DNA from: Aureispira sp. CCB-E | GTDB taxonomy: Bacteria; Bacteroidota; Bacteroidia; Chitinophagales; Saprospiraceae | DNA length: 64,000 nucleotides | Assembly (NCBI RefSeq): GCF_031326345.1 | Contig: NZ_CP133671.1 | Span: 6,607,501 to 6,671,500 of the forward strand | Direction of reading: 5' to 3' | In this document: one piece after another, positions 56,617 to 63,506 of the stretch | How the letters are laid out: each line of letters opens with the position of its first letter | Numbering within the stretch: the first letter of the stretch is position 1 | Translations under genes and position numbers: made by a program | Notes under the pieces: model-generated | Database searches by the model: none | What the model was told of the DNA's origin: nothing | What the model saw: the letters and a program-made list of their open reading frames with translations, nothing else

Positions 56617-57048
56617 ATGGATAAATTTATGCAAGCGGCTATTGATGAGGCAAAAAAAGGACGTGATACGGGTGGAATTCCCATTGGTTCCGTCTTAGTT
56701 AAAGGAGATACTGTTATTGGAGCAGGACACAACCAACGTGTTCAGCAAAATGATCCAATGGCACATGCTGAAATTGACTGCCTCAAACAAGCTGGGCGAG
56801 TAGGTTCCTACAAAGATATGGTGCTTTATTCTACCTTAATGCCTTGTTATTTATGTGCAGGTGCAGTAGTACAATTTGGGATTAAGCGTGTTGTCGTAGG
56901 AGAAAACACAACATTTCCTGGAGCAGAGGCTTTTATGAAAGAACATGGGGTGGAAATCATTAACCTGCAAAACCAAGAATGCATTGACCTAATGACAACT
57001 TTTATTGAGCAATACCCAAAGCTTTGGAACGAAGATATTGGTGAATAA
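56617..57048 (+). CDS. Fcy1-like cytosine deaminase
   Basis: 143 residues. The zinc deaminase motifs are His50-Ala-Glu52 (MAHAEID) and Cys77/Cys80 (MPCYLC). The order GGIPIGSVLVKGD, YSTLMPCYLCAGAVVQFGIKRVVVGEN, and the ending PKLWNEDIGE strongly recall yeast cytosine deaminase Fcy1, which ends in a similar EDIGE. It would convert cytosine to uracil. Possible alternative: a general nucleoside deaminase. Probably cotranscribed with kmo (34 bp gap). Confidence 0.85.
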   Translation: MDKFMQAAIDEAKKGRDTGGIPIGSVLVKGDTVIGAGHNQRVQQNDPMAHAEIDCLKQAGRVGSYKDMVLYSTLMPCYLCAGAVVQFGIKRVVVGENTTFPGAEAFMKEHGVEIINLQNQECIDLMTTFIEQYPKLWNEDIGE

Positions 57049-57063
57049 CAACGTTATGGTATC

Positions 57064-57108
57064 CCCAAAGTGATTTGATTATACATTGAGTAATCAAATC
57101 ACTTTGAG
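57064..57108. terminator. Bidirectional terminator
   Basis: CCAAAGTGATTTGATTA, loop TACATTGAG, TAATCAAATCACTTTG: a near-perfect 16-bp stem between convergent genes. Confidence 0.85.
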
Positions 57109-57129
57109 GGAAACTCTAATAATATTACC

Positions 57130-57426
57130 TTATCCAATTTGTGTCATTTCATGCACTGCAAACTCCTCTAAAGCACCCTCTGTTGCTTTCTTGTACGCTT
57201 CTAAATGGCTGTTATTAATATGCTGCTCCCACAATGCTCTACTTTCCCAATTTTCATAAAACAAAAACAAGTTTTTATTGTTGTTATCTTGATGCAAATC
57301 ATAATTAAGGCAACCTTCTTCTGCTCTTGTCACCTCAATGAGTTTTAATAATTCCGCTTTCACCAAATCTCTTTTCTCCTCTTTTGCCACTATTCTGGCT
57401 ACAATTGTTAATTTTTGATTCGTCAT
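57130..57426 (-). CDS. Antibiotic biosynthesis monooxygenase-fold protein (YgiN-like)
   Basis: 98 residues, the typical size. KLTIVARIVAKEEKRDLVKAELLKLIEVTRAEEGCLNYDLHQDNNN, then FLFYENWESRALWEQHINNSHLEAYK, is the ABM dimer-fold pattern. Members are small quinone or heme oxygenases or scavengers. It stands 169 bp from the nitroreductase gene on the same strand. Confidence 0.9.
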   Translation of the reverse strand: MTNQKLTIVARIVAKEEKRDLVKAELLKLIEVTRAEEGCLNYDLHQDNNNKNLFLFYENWESRALWEQHINNSHLEAYKKATEGALEEFAVHEMTQIG

Positions 57427-57595
57427 TTTTTTTTAGTTTTGTTTAGAAGTTGTTTAAAATGGCATCTTTTTTAAATAGGAGTACACCTTGAAGGAACAAT
57501 GAAGCTAATAGTCGTAACTATTGGACGAAAATCCAACGCAAAGGAGCGCAAAAAGTGATTCCATATTTGATGATTACTTAATTTTAAACATCTAC

Positions 57596-58195
57596 TTAGA
57601 TTGTTTCTGTCACCAGATCTATTGCCCTTCTTGATTTGGGCTTTTTGCTAGGTTGATTAAAATCATCGTTGTCTCTGTATCCAATAGCAACAGCTACAAT
57701 TGTTGCATAATCGTTGTTTTTTAGTATTCTATCGTAATTTTGAGGTTCAATCCCTTCCATTGGTGTCGCATCAATCCCCATTTCTGCACAGGCACTTAAA
57801 AACACCCCCAAAGCTAAGTAGACTTGTTTATCAAACCAAGCCATTATTTCTTCTTCAGGTTTATTTTTGATAAATTCTTTGTAATAATCCACTGCTCCCT
57901 TTGGCAATTCACTTTCAATGACATTTTCAAATAAGTTAATATCATTAATACGGCTGAATACGACAACCCAATCGCTATCAAGAACTTTATTAGTATTCAA
58001 CCAAGAAACTTGAGATAATTTTTCCTTGGTCTCCGCATCATTTACAAACGTAAATTTCCATGGCTGACTGTTAATAGAAGAAGGACTTAATTGTAAAATT
58101 TGTTTCAATTCCTGAATTTTCTCCGCTTCTATTTTTTTAGAAGCATCATACTTTTTGGTTGTATACCGCTTTTGCATTGATTCTATAAAACTCAT
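57596..58195 (-). CDS. NAD(P)H-dependent nitroreductase (NfsB-like)
   Basis: 199 residues. RYTTKKYDASKKI, LSPSSINSQPWKFTFV (FMN-binding SSxNxQPW) and CAEMGIDATPMEGIEPQNYD, plus VAIGYRDNDD, match the flavin nitroreductase family. It reduces quinones or nitro compounds with FMN. It diverges from the HxlR gene; their promoters overlap. Confidence 0.92.
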   Translation of the reverse strand: MSFIESMQKRYTTKKYDASKKIEAEKIQELKQILQLSPSSINSQPWKFTFVNDAETKEKLSQVSWLNTNKVLDSDWVVVFSRINDINLFENVIESELPKGAVDYYKEFIKNKPEEEIMAWFDKQVYLALGVFLSACAEMGIDATPMEGIEPQNYDRILKNNDYATIVAVAIGYRDNDDFNQPSKKPKSRRAIDLVTETI

Positions 58196-58213
58196 ACTTT
58201 TTATTTTTAGTTA

Positions 58214-58264
58214 AACTATATTTTTTATAGTTGCAAATTTATGTATAGTTTTCTACCTTTGCAA
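58214..58264. promoter_or_regulatory. Overlapping divergent promoters and AACTATA/TATAGTT sites
   Basis: Plus strand: TTG (58231-58233), 20 bp, TACCTTTG (58254-58261). Minus strand: TTG (58264-58262), 20 bp, TAAATTTG (58241-58234). Both match the Bacteroidota consensus exactly and share the same DNA. Three AACTATA/TATAGTT motifs (58214, 58226, 58244) lie in it and are candidate HxlR sites. Confidence 0.7.
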
Positions 58265-58312
58265 TAACGGTCAAAAAGGATAGTATAAAGTTTATGAAAA
58301 AAGGAGACTAAA

Positions 58313-58669
58313 ATGATTGAATTTAAAGGCGTACAATATCCCTGTTGTACCAGCTTAACAATGGGTATTATTGGAGGTAAATGGAAAGCTGTGATACTTT
58401 TTCACTTGATGAATGAAAAATTGAGATACAATGAGTTGCGGAAACTGATGCCAACAGTTACCGAAAGAACTTTAAGTTTGCAGCTAAAGGCTTTGGTAGA
58501 AGATGGATTGCTTAAGCGACAAGTTTATACTTCAAAGCCCCCTTTAAAAGTAGAGTATTCGCTCACAGAATTTGGAAAAACACTAATTCCATTAATTCAA
58601 TCTATTGCAGATTGGGGTGACTTTGTTCATCAAAATGGTACTTTGCTTACTCAAAATCGCATTAAGTAA
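58313..58669 (+). CDS. HxlR-family transcriptional regulator
   Basis: 118 residues. YPCCTSLTMGIIGGKWKAVILFHLMNEKLRYNELRKLMPTVTERTLSLQLKALVEDGLLKR is a complete HxlR winged helix with the N-terminal Cys (residues 11-12) used by some members for redox sensing. Divergent from the nitroreductase gene and likely controls it, through electrophile or quinone stress (family knowledge). Confidence 0.93.
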   Translation: MIEFKGVQYPCCTSLTMGIIGGKWKAVILFHLMNEKLRYNELRKLMPTVTERTLSLQLKALVEDGLLKRQVYTSKPPLKVEYSLTEFGKTLIPLIQSIADWGDFVHQNGTLLTQNRIK

Positions 58670-58745
58670 ATACACAAGAAGATTCAACTCCTCTAAGAAT
58701 ATTAGGAGCTAAATCTAGAATTCGTTCAAAAATAGGTAAATCTAT

Positions 58746-59324
58746 TTAATGCAAATGGCAACGACCATTACAATTTCGTGTTTGAACCTTACATGATTCA
58801 CCAGCAGGAGTATTGGCCCCACACACGACAGAAGGGCATTCGTATCGAATACGAAAGGCAGAAGGAGAATCTGTTAAGTCATCTACAGCCTTTTTTTGCA
58901 CCAATCCCTCCTCTATCAAATTAAGTGGATATGTCTCCATACTAGGTGTCATCTTGAGATCATACACATAGCCGATTTGATCGTTTACTTTTATCTTATA
59001 ATAACCATATTTATCCTTGTCTAGTAACAAAACCTCTTGTTTGTCTTCCAATGTTGCAATTACATTTCCTTGCAAAGGATACGTTTTATCTTGAACATCT
59101 AGGGTAGTTATGGTGTTTATAATGATAGGATAGCCATTGGTTTGGATATATTCAAGGATTTCATCTTCCAAGCGATCAATTTTTGCACGGATTGCCTTTT
59201 TGGGTTTTGCTTCATAAGTTTCTAACAGCAAGACTCTTTCTTTTGATAGACTTTCAAAGGATTTTTGTGCAAATGCACTTGTTACAAAAAGAAACAAACT
59301 GAAAATAATTATATATCGCAACAT
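58746..59324 (-). CDS. Secreted protein with SH3-like domain and Cys-rich tail
   Basis: 192 residues from the ATG at 59324, which begins a signal peptide ending SAFAQ; the frame extends upstream without a signal. A helical part (about 20-60) is followed by an SH3-like barrel (QGNVIATLEDKQEVLLLDKDKYGYYKIKVNDQIGYVYDLKM, about 83-123). The tail ends CNGRCHLH after a PSVVCGANTPAGESC stretch, giving four cysteines. Function unknown, possibly wall binding. Confidence 0.7.
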   Translation of the reverse strand: MLRYIIIFSLFLFVTSAFAQKSFESLSKERVLLLETYEAKPKKAIRAKIDRLEDEILEYIQTNGYPIIINTITTLDVQDKTYPLQGNVIATLEDKQEVLLLDKDKYGYYKIKVNDQIGYVYDLKMTPSMETYPLNLIEEGLVQKKAVDDLTDSPSAFRIRYECPSVVCGANTPAGESCKVQTRNCNGRCHLH

Positions 59325-59861
59325 ATTTAGGATTGTTATTGGTTTTTGAATATAGAAGTTACCACTAAATAAATACAATGGAGTATTCCCCTTCGTTTTT
59401 AGTACGCTGTTTATCAAGTTATGTTTCTTTTTATAAGACATTTCAATAAAACTTGACACCTATTAAAATGAAACTGTATGGTTATTGTAACAACAGCAAT
59501 AAAAGAAAAAATTTGCTCTTAATGACAACCATAATACGGTGTGCAGTTCATTTAATTGCTTTTAATGAATAATTTCGTGGCATTAATATATTATGCACTT
59601 GAAACATGAAAATAAAATTAATACTAACTAAAAATATAAGTGTTTTTTTTCTGCTTTTATAGCAACAAAACTAACAATTCTACTACATTACAAGGGGCTT
59701 ATTTATAACTAAAACTCTCCATTTTTCCCAAAAATGCGTATTTTAAGCCGTAACTCAATCCACAAACCTAGGTACAATGTTCGCTTCAAATTATATAGTT
59801 TGGCAAACAATGCACCCAGTGCTACCTTATCTATAATTAACAATCAATCAATTAATATAAC
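59325..59861. other. Gene-free stretch
   Basis: 537 bp, AT-rich, with no ORF, hairpin or member of the repeat families seen. It contains the promoters of the flanking divergent genes, none of which I could place. Confidence 0.4.
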
Positions 59862-60095
59862 ATGGGGTATTATGTAAAGTATGGCCATCGCTTCATCAAG
59901 CGAACACGCAATCGGAGGATTGACACCATTGACGCCATTTTGGGCACAAAAAAGCAAGCAAAAATTTACGGTTCTGAACGAGATGCCAAAAAGGCAATTA
60001 CAACCTATATGTATGCCTACAAAGAATTAGAAGGAAATTGTGAAATTGTAAAAGCCAAAGTTCCTCCTAAGAGTGCGGCAAAAGAGGATTCTTAG
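59862..60095 (+). CDS. Small basic protein, unknown
   Basis: 77 residues, rich in Lys/Arg (MGYYVKYGHRFIKRTRNRR at the start), with a hydrophobic stretch only at IDTIDAILG. The ATG has the family-like MGYYVKY opening and a stop 42 bp before the terminator of the first candidate small RNA. No signal peptide. Confidence that it is real is moderate; no family recognised. Confidence 0.5.
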   Translation: MGYYVKYGHRFIKRTRNRRIDTIDAILGTKKQAKIYGSERDAKKAITTYMYAYKELEGNCEIVKAKVPPKSAAKEDS

Positions 60096-60128
60096 ATTAG
60101 GATGAAGCAACTTATCTTGAGTGGACTT

Positions 60129-60172
60129 TTTCTAAATCAAAAAGAAAAAGCCAATCGCAGTACGATTGGCTT
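60129..60172 (-). terminator. Terminator of candidate small RNA A
   Basis: Minus strand AAGCCAATCG, 5-nt loop, CGATTGGCTT (60148-60172), perfect 10-bp stem followed by TTTTCTTTTTG. Confidence 0.85.
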
Positions 60173-60500
60173 GCCTTTGCATAATCATTAACATGGATTA
60201 GGTTGTCATGGTTTGTTAAGACTTAGTAAAGCATTGGTCTAAAGTTTAGTTCTGATTATTTCAAAGGCAATCTCTTTGTTTCATGGGCAAAGAGTTGTTC
60301 ATAGGTTAAAAATTTAGTTGAAAGTTTTAGGTTTGTTTAGTTGAATTTTAGGTATTAGTTTTTCTCAAGCTATTTTCTTTATATTCTTAAAGTATAAAGA
60401 AGTTTCTCATGGATTTTAAAATTTAGTTGAAGGTTTAGGTTTAGGTAAATTTTAAAGTTTAGTTTTTTAATTTTCATGAGGAAGGGTTAGCTCCTTTTGT
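60138..60500 (-). ncRNA. Candidate small RNA A
   Basis: About 360 nt from a consensus promoter (60506-60537) to the terminator at 60129-60172. The transcript is poor in G, rich in A/C/T, and repeats CTAAAC/CAACTAAATTTTAAA-like segments. A short frame of 32 codons exists near its 5' end but is not kept in the second copy. The first and last 50-60 nt match candidate RNA B; the middle does not align well. Inferred from promoter, terminator and duplication; transcription is untested. Confidence 0.55.
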
Positions 60501-60505
60501 TGTTA

Positions 60506-60537
60506 CAAATATAGTCCTTTTATAGTTTCAGAACAAG
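60506..60537 (-). promoter_or_regulatory. Promoter of candidate small RNA A
   Basis: Minus strand CTTG (60537-60534), 20-bp spacer, TATATTTG (60513-60506); fits TTG-N20-TAnnTTTG exactly. Confidence 0.75.
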
Positions 60538-60542
60538 CCGAA

Positions 60543-60600
60543 CTAACGAAAGGAACATTTGAACTAATGAAAGGTACATTTCACCCAACGAATGGATTTT
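60543..60600 (-). promoter_or_regulatory. Three 21-bp direct repeats upstream of RNA A promoter
   Basis: Units start at 60543, 60564 and 60585 (plus-strand CTAACGAAAGGAACATT, CTAATGAAAGGTACATT, CCAACGAATGGATTTT). Exact 21-bp period, two helical turns, 5 bp from the -33 element. On the minus strand each holds TTC(G/A)TT(A/G)G, close to a LytTR-type half site. Confidence 0.65.
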
Positions 60601-60749
60601 GTATTCTTTTCCTTTACTTTCGTTTAACCTTAAAAACATATTTTTCGCCCCCTACCATACCTAATTTTATCACTTATTTACGATCTTCCACTCGATCAGA
60701 TTAAGAGTGCCTTACAATTGATTATTAACTTTTTGAATCTTGAGCAGTT
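60601..60749. other. Spacer between candidate RNAs
   Basis: 150 bp with no duplication counterpart and no ORF. Confidence 0.35.
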
Positions 60750-60787
60750 CCTTAAAAAGAAAAAGCCAACCGCTTTGCGATTGGCTT
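60750..60787 (-). terminator. Terminator of candidate small RNA B
   Basis: Minus strand AAGCCAATCGC, 3-nt loop, GCGGTTGGCTT (60763-60787) with one C-A mismatch, followed by TTTTCTTTTTAAG. Homologous to the terminator of RNA A. Confidence 0.85.
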
Positions 60788-61000
60788 ACCTTTTTATAAC
60801 CATTAACATGAATTAGGGTTGGGGATCATGGTATTCACTTTAAGGTTCAGCATGGGTTTAACGTTTAGCTGAATTTTAAGGTTTAGTTTTGGCTATGCAA
60901 AGGTAACTTTCCTGATTTCATGGATAAAGAGCAGTTTACAATTACTTGGTTTAACTACATTCTAAAACGTTTGACACAAAGAAAGATGTATCCTTCTTTG
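60750..61000 (-). ncRNA. Candidate small RNA B
   Basis: About 250 nt from the promoter at 61007-61038 to the terminator at 60750-60787. It shares the 5' end (TAACAACAAAG), a 3' block (CCATG, CCTAAT, CATGTTAATG) and the terminator with RNA A, but is about 110 nt shorter. Again G-poor with CTAAAC repeats. Short frames do not agree between the copies, so a peptide is unlikely. Confidence 0.55.
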
Positions 61001-61006
61001 TTGTTA

Positions 61007-61038
61007 CAAATATACACCATCTAACTACATCAAACAAG
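61007..61038 (-). promoter_or_regulatory. Promoter of candidate small RNA B
   Basis: Minus strand CTTG (61038-61035), 20-bp spacer, TATATTTG (61014-61007), identical layout to that of RNA A. Confidence 0.75.
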
Positions 61039-61043
61039 TCCAA

Positions 61044-61101
61044 CTAATGAAAGGAACATTCTATCTAATGAAAGATACATTTCACCTAATGAATGGATTT
61101 T
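61044..61101 (-). promoter_or_regulatory. Three 21-bp direct repeats upstream of RNA B promoter
   Basis: Units start at 61044, 61065 and 61086 (CTAATGAAAGGAACATT, CTAATGAAAGATACATT, CTAATGAATGGATTTT on the plus strand). Same period and same 5-bp distance from the -33 element as in copy A. The last unit overlaps the final codons of the Thg1-like gene. Confidence 0.65.
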
Positions 61102-61838
61102 TTATAGTGGACACCGTCTCTATTAGGCAGAATATCTTTAAGCCTTTCTCTCTCTTTTGAAAACCAAATAGCACCTTGATTAATCCAACGATAACGCACA
61201 ACATTGCCTTTGGGATACGCTTTTTTTAAAGACAAACCTCCCCGCTTAAGACGAATTGGATAATCATTCCAATTTTTTCCCTTTTTAAAAATCAATTCTT
61301 GCAAATCATTACTTGACTTGCCCAACAAATCTTTGTGACTGTAAAGTGATTGTGCGAGCATAGAGATTGAATTTCGAACACAGTCATTCTGTCGCCAAAT
61401 GAAGTAGTTCTCAACTTCTATTCGATCAGGAATAGTAAATACTCGGCTATCAAAAAAAGCTAACTTATCAATTCCTTGCTCTTTTCTAATTTGATTAAAA
61501 TAAGCAGAAGCTAACGCCGCAGAGATAGAAGTCATCTTTTGTATGTTTCCATCATACCAAGCGGTAGTAGTAGACTTTTCAAAATCTGTTAAGAGAATAG
61601 AAATTTCATCCGACTGAACAAACGCCATCTTAGCTCCTTGTATTTCTTGACACAAAAAATTAGCTGTTTCATCCATTGCATGTACAAAATCGGCATCAAA
61701 AGGTCGCGCACACCCTTTGGTATAAGTGTGAAAAGCTTTGCCATCTAGCCGAATAATTGTATACGTTCGTCTAGGCAAAAAGTAACGTGTTCTATTTTCA
61801 TATTGAGATTTCATTCTATCTCCTAAAGCATCTTTCAT
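61086..61838 (-). CDS. Thg1-like protein (3'-5' RNA polymerase)
   Basis: 250 residues. The metal-binding core is intact: Asp32 in IIRLDGKAFHTYTKG and Asp77-Glu78 in MAFVQSDEISILL. FDSRVFTIPDRIEVENYFIWRQNDCVRNSISMLAQSLYS (about 135-173) and the KRGGLSLKK end match the Thg1 family. In eukaryotes Thg1 adds G-1 to tRNA-His. Bacterial tRNA-His normally carries G-1 from its gene, so bacterial members are thought to repair 5'-truncated tRNAs. Its start overlaps the upstream kinase gene by 4 bp. Confidence 0.93.
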   Translation of the reverse strand: MKDALGDRMKSQYENRTRYFLPRRTYTIIRLDGKAFHTYTKGCARPFDADFVHAMDETANFLCQEIQGAKMAFVQSDEISILLTDFEKSTTTAWYDGNIQKMTSISAALASAYFNQIRKEQGIDKLAFFDSRVFTIPDRIEVENYFIWRQNDCVRNSISMLAQSLYSHKDLLGKSSNDLQELIFKKGKNWNDYPIRLKRGGLSLKKAYPKGNVVRYRWINQGAIWFSKERERLKDILPNRDGVHYKKSIH

Positions 61839-62275
61839 GAGTTTTCTATAATTTTAAATCCTGTTTTAGCATTAAAAATAACTGTATATAATCGATCAAA
61901 TCCTTCTGTTAATGTAGGTCGCTCTAATTTTTTAAAAACCGATTTGATCCCAACTTCAGTTACTCTTTTCTTTCCCATTCGTTGGTTATTCCAATGTAGA
62001 GAACGCTCAAAATCTGGTTCAAAAAAATAGGCAATGACGTCATATTTTTTTTCTTTAAACCAATCTATGTAGCGTTTTCGTTCACTTATTGTTGGGTTTG
62101 TATTGTCGATAACTACTTTTTGCTGCACAGCTCGAGCATACGCCATTAGCTTTAGTTCCTTATTCCGTGTATTCAACAAATCCATACTGATTCTCATATG
62201 AGTATCAAAAAAGTGCTTTTTATAAAAAGTTGACTTGCCGCTACCAGGTATTCCTATAAATATAATTGCCTGCAT
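61835..62275 (-). CDS. P-loop kinase, polynucleotide 5'-kinase-like
   Basis: 146 residues from the ATG at 62275 (MQAIIFIGIPGSGKST), so that the P-loop GIPGSGKST sits at 8-16 as in T4 polynucleotide kinase; a GTG/ATG 12 codons earlier is less likely. RISMDLLNTR supplies the Asp after the P-loop, and DNTNPTISERKRYI and HWNNQRMGKKRV give a basic lid. The size and motifs match the kinase domain of Pnkp-type proteins, here without a phosphatase. It probably phosphorylates RNA 5'-OH ends (inference). Overlaps the Thg1-like gene by 4 bp. Confidence 0.85.
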   Translation of the reverse strand: MQAIIFIGIPGSGKSTFYKKHFFDTHMRISMDLLNTRNKELKLMAYARAVQQKVVIDNTNPTISERKRYIDWFKEKKYDVIAYFFEPDFERSLHWNNQRMGKKRVTEVGIKSVFKKLERPTLTEGFDRLYTVIFNAKTGFKIIENS

Positions 62276-62339
62276 TTTATGTATTTTAATAATTTCACAT
62301 TCACCTTTCAAAGCTGCAACACCATCAATTGACTGGTTG

Positions 62340-63056
62340 TTACCTCACAATACTAAACCATTCAATTCCTAAATTACCTTCTCTACTTTTGATATCTAAT
62401 AATGCTCCTTTTTCTGTTTGATCAAAAAAATCCTCATCCACAGCTATTTGAGTTTGATTAAAATCCTTTTTCATAGATTTTAAAATCAAATAATACATCT
62501 CTTGATCACTGTCTGAATTAATCACTTTATCAACAACCAAAACTTGATGCTCATCGCTTGAGAAATCATCAATGCAGTTGATGAAAACTAAAATGCCATA
62601 CGCAACGCCCAGTAAAAAGACAAATACCATTCCTCCCATCATCATCTCGCTAACCTCCTTAGGGTGATGCTTCTTAGAAGTCCTCATCACCAACCAACAA
62701 AGTAATAAAGCAACAACAATAGTATAGAAAAACAGCATCAAAATTTCTTTAATCTCCCAATCAGAAGACAACCAATAAATCAAAGGTGATAAGCTAGGAA
62801 GTAACAAAATCAATAAAGAAGGTTTCTCTGCATGCGCAGGCTCTCTTAACAATTTAAATGCACTAGGAGAATACCCACCTATTCCAATTGTGAGCACAAA
62901 TAATAGAATAGAAAATAAAACCACGTATTCTACATAAGGAATGGAACGAATGGTATTAAGAAGCACAATAAGTAGTGCCAAACTTCCTATTACAGTGATT
63001 TTGGAGGCAAATTGACGAACCCAAACATTAACAGAATTATTTTCTACCATATTCAT
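62340..63056 (-). CDS. Membrane protein, unknown
   Basis: 238 residues, about five hydrophobic helices (about 17-35, 42-60, 80-100, 105-125, 145-165) followed by a 70-residue soluble tail beginning IDDFSSDEHQVLVVDKVINSD. No family recognised. It lies 64 bp before the kinase gene on the same strand and may belong to the same transcript. Confidence 0.65.
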   Translation of the reverse strand: MNMVENNSVNVWVRQFASKITVIGSLALLIVLLNTIRSIPYVEYVVLFSILLFVLTIGIGGYSPSAFKLLREPAHAEKPSLLILLLPSLSPLIYWLSSDWEIKEILMLFFYTIVVALLLCWLVMRTSKKHHPKEVSEMMMGGMVFVFLLGVAYGILVFINCIDDFSSDEHQVLVVDKVINSDSDQEMYYLILKSMKKDFNQTQIAVDEDFFDQTEKGALLDIKSREGNLGIEWFSIVR

Positions 63057-63506
63057 TTTTTATACTTTTTTTTAACAGTAAGTAAGTGGTCAGAAAAAAT
63101 AAGAACAAAAAATGGGATTATTTTTTTGCTAATCCAAGAAGAAAAAGGAAGACTTAGCGAGCTAAGACAAGTTTTTCTGATGAAGAGTAGCGCAAAAAGA
63201 AGGCTGTTTTAGCTACGCTGCTACTGCGTGGTACTTGTTATTTTTTTTGAACAATTACTTACCTTCTAATATAAAGACCATACTCAAAGCACGAAACACA
63301 AGCTTTTTATTCTATGCTATTAATTTGTTCTGAACATTACTAAATAGCTTCTACTCATCCTATTGAGAACTACAAGAGTCTCTTAAATATTTTAATACTA
63401 AAATCTAGGAAAATTTATATCTTTGTGTTTTATTTTATAATAGCTTGCTAATAGTCGAGCGAACTATTGATTTTAACAACTACTATTCATAACATAAATA
63501 CAAACC
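63057..63506. other. Spacer before pheT with dispersed repeat
   Basis: 450 bp. A core module of the dispersed family (TAGCTACGCTGCTACTGCGT) is at 63210, and a GCGAACTATTG end-like sequence at about 63459. A -7-like TATCTTTG lies at 63418-63425 with no clear TTG. No gene in the stretch. Confidence 0.45.
63209..63235 (+). repeat. Dispersed intergenic repeat, core module
   Basis: TAGCTACGCTGCTACTGCGT from 63210, followed by GGTAC. Same module as at 2983, 24315 (reverse) and 54216 (reverse). Confidence 0.7.

Noticed and set aside
60138-60500. A 32-codon ORF inside candidate RNA A as a peptide gene
   Set aside because: The frame and sequence are not kept in the homologous copy B, and the composition is that of the repeat body.
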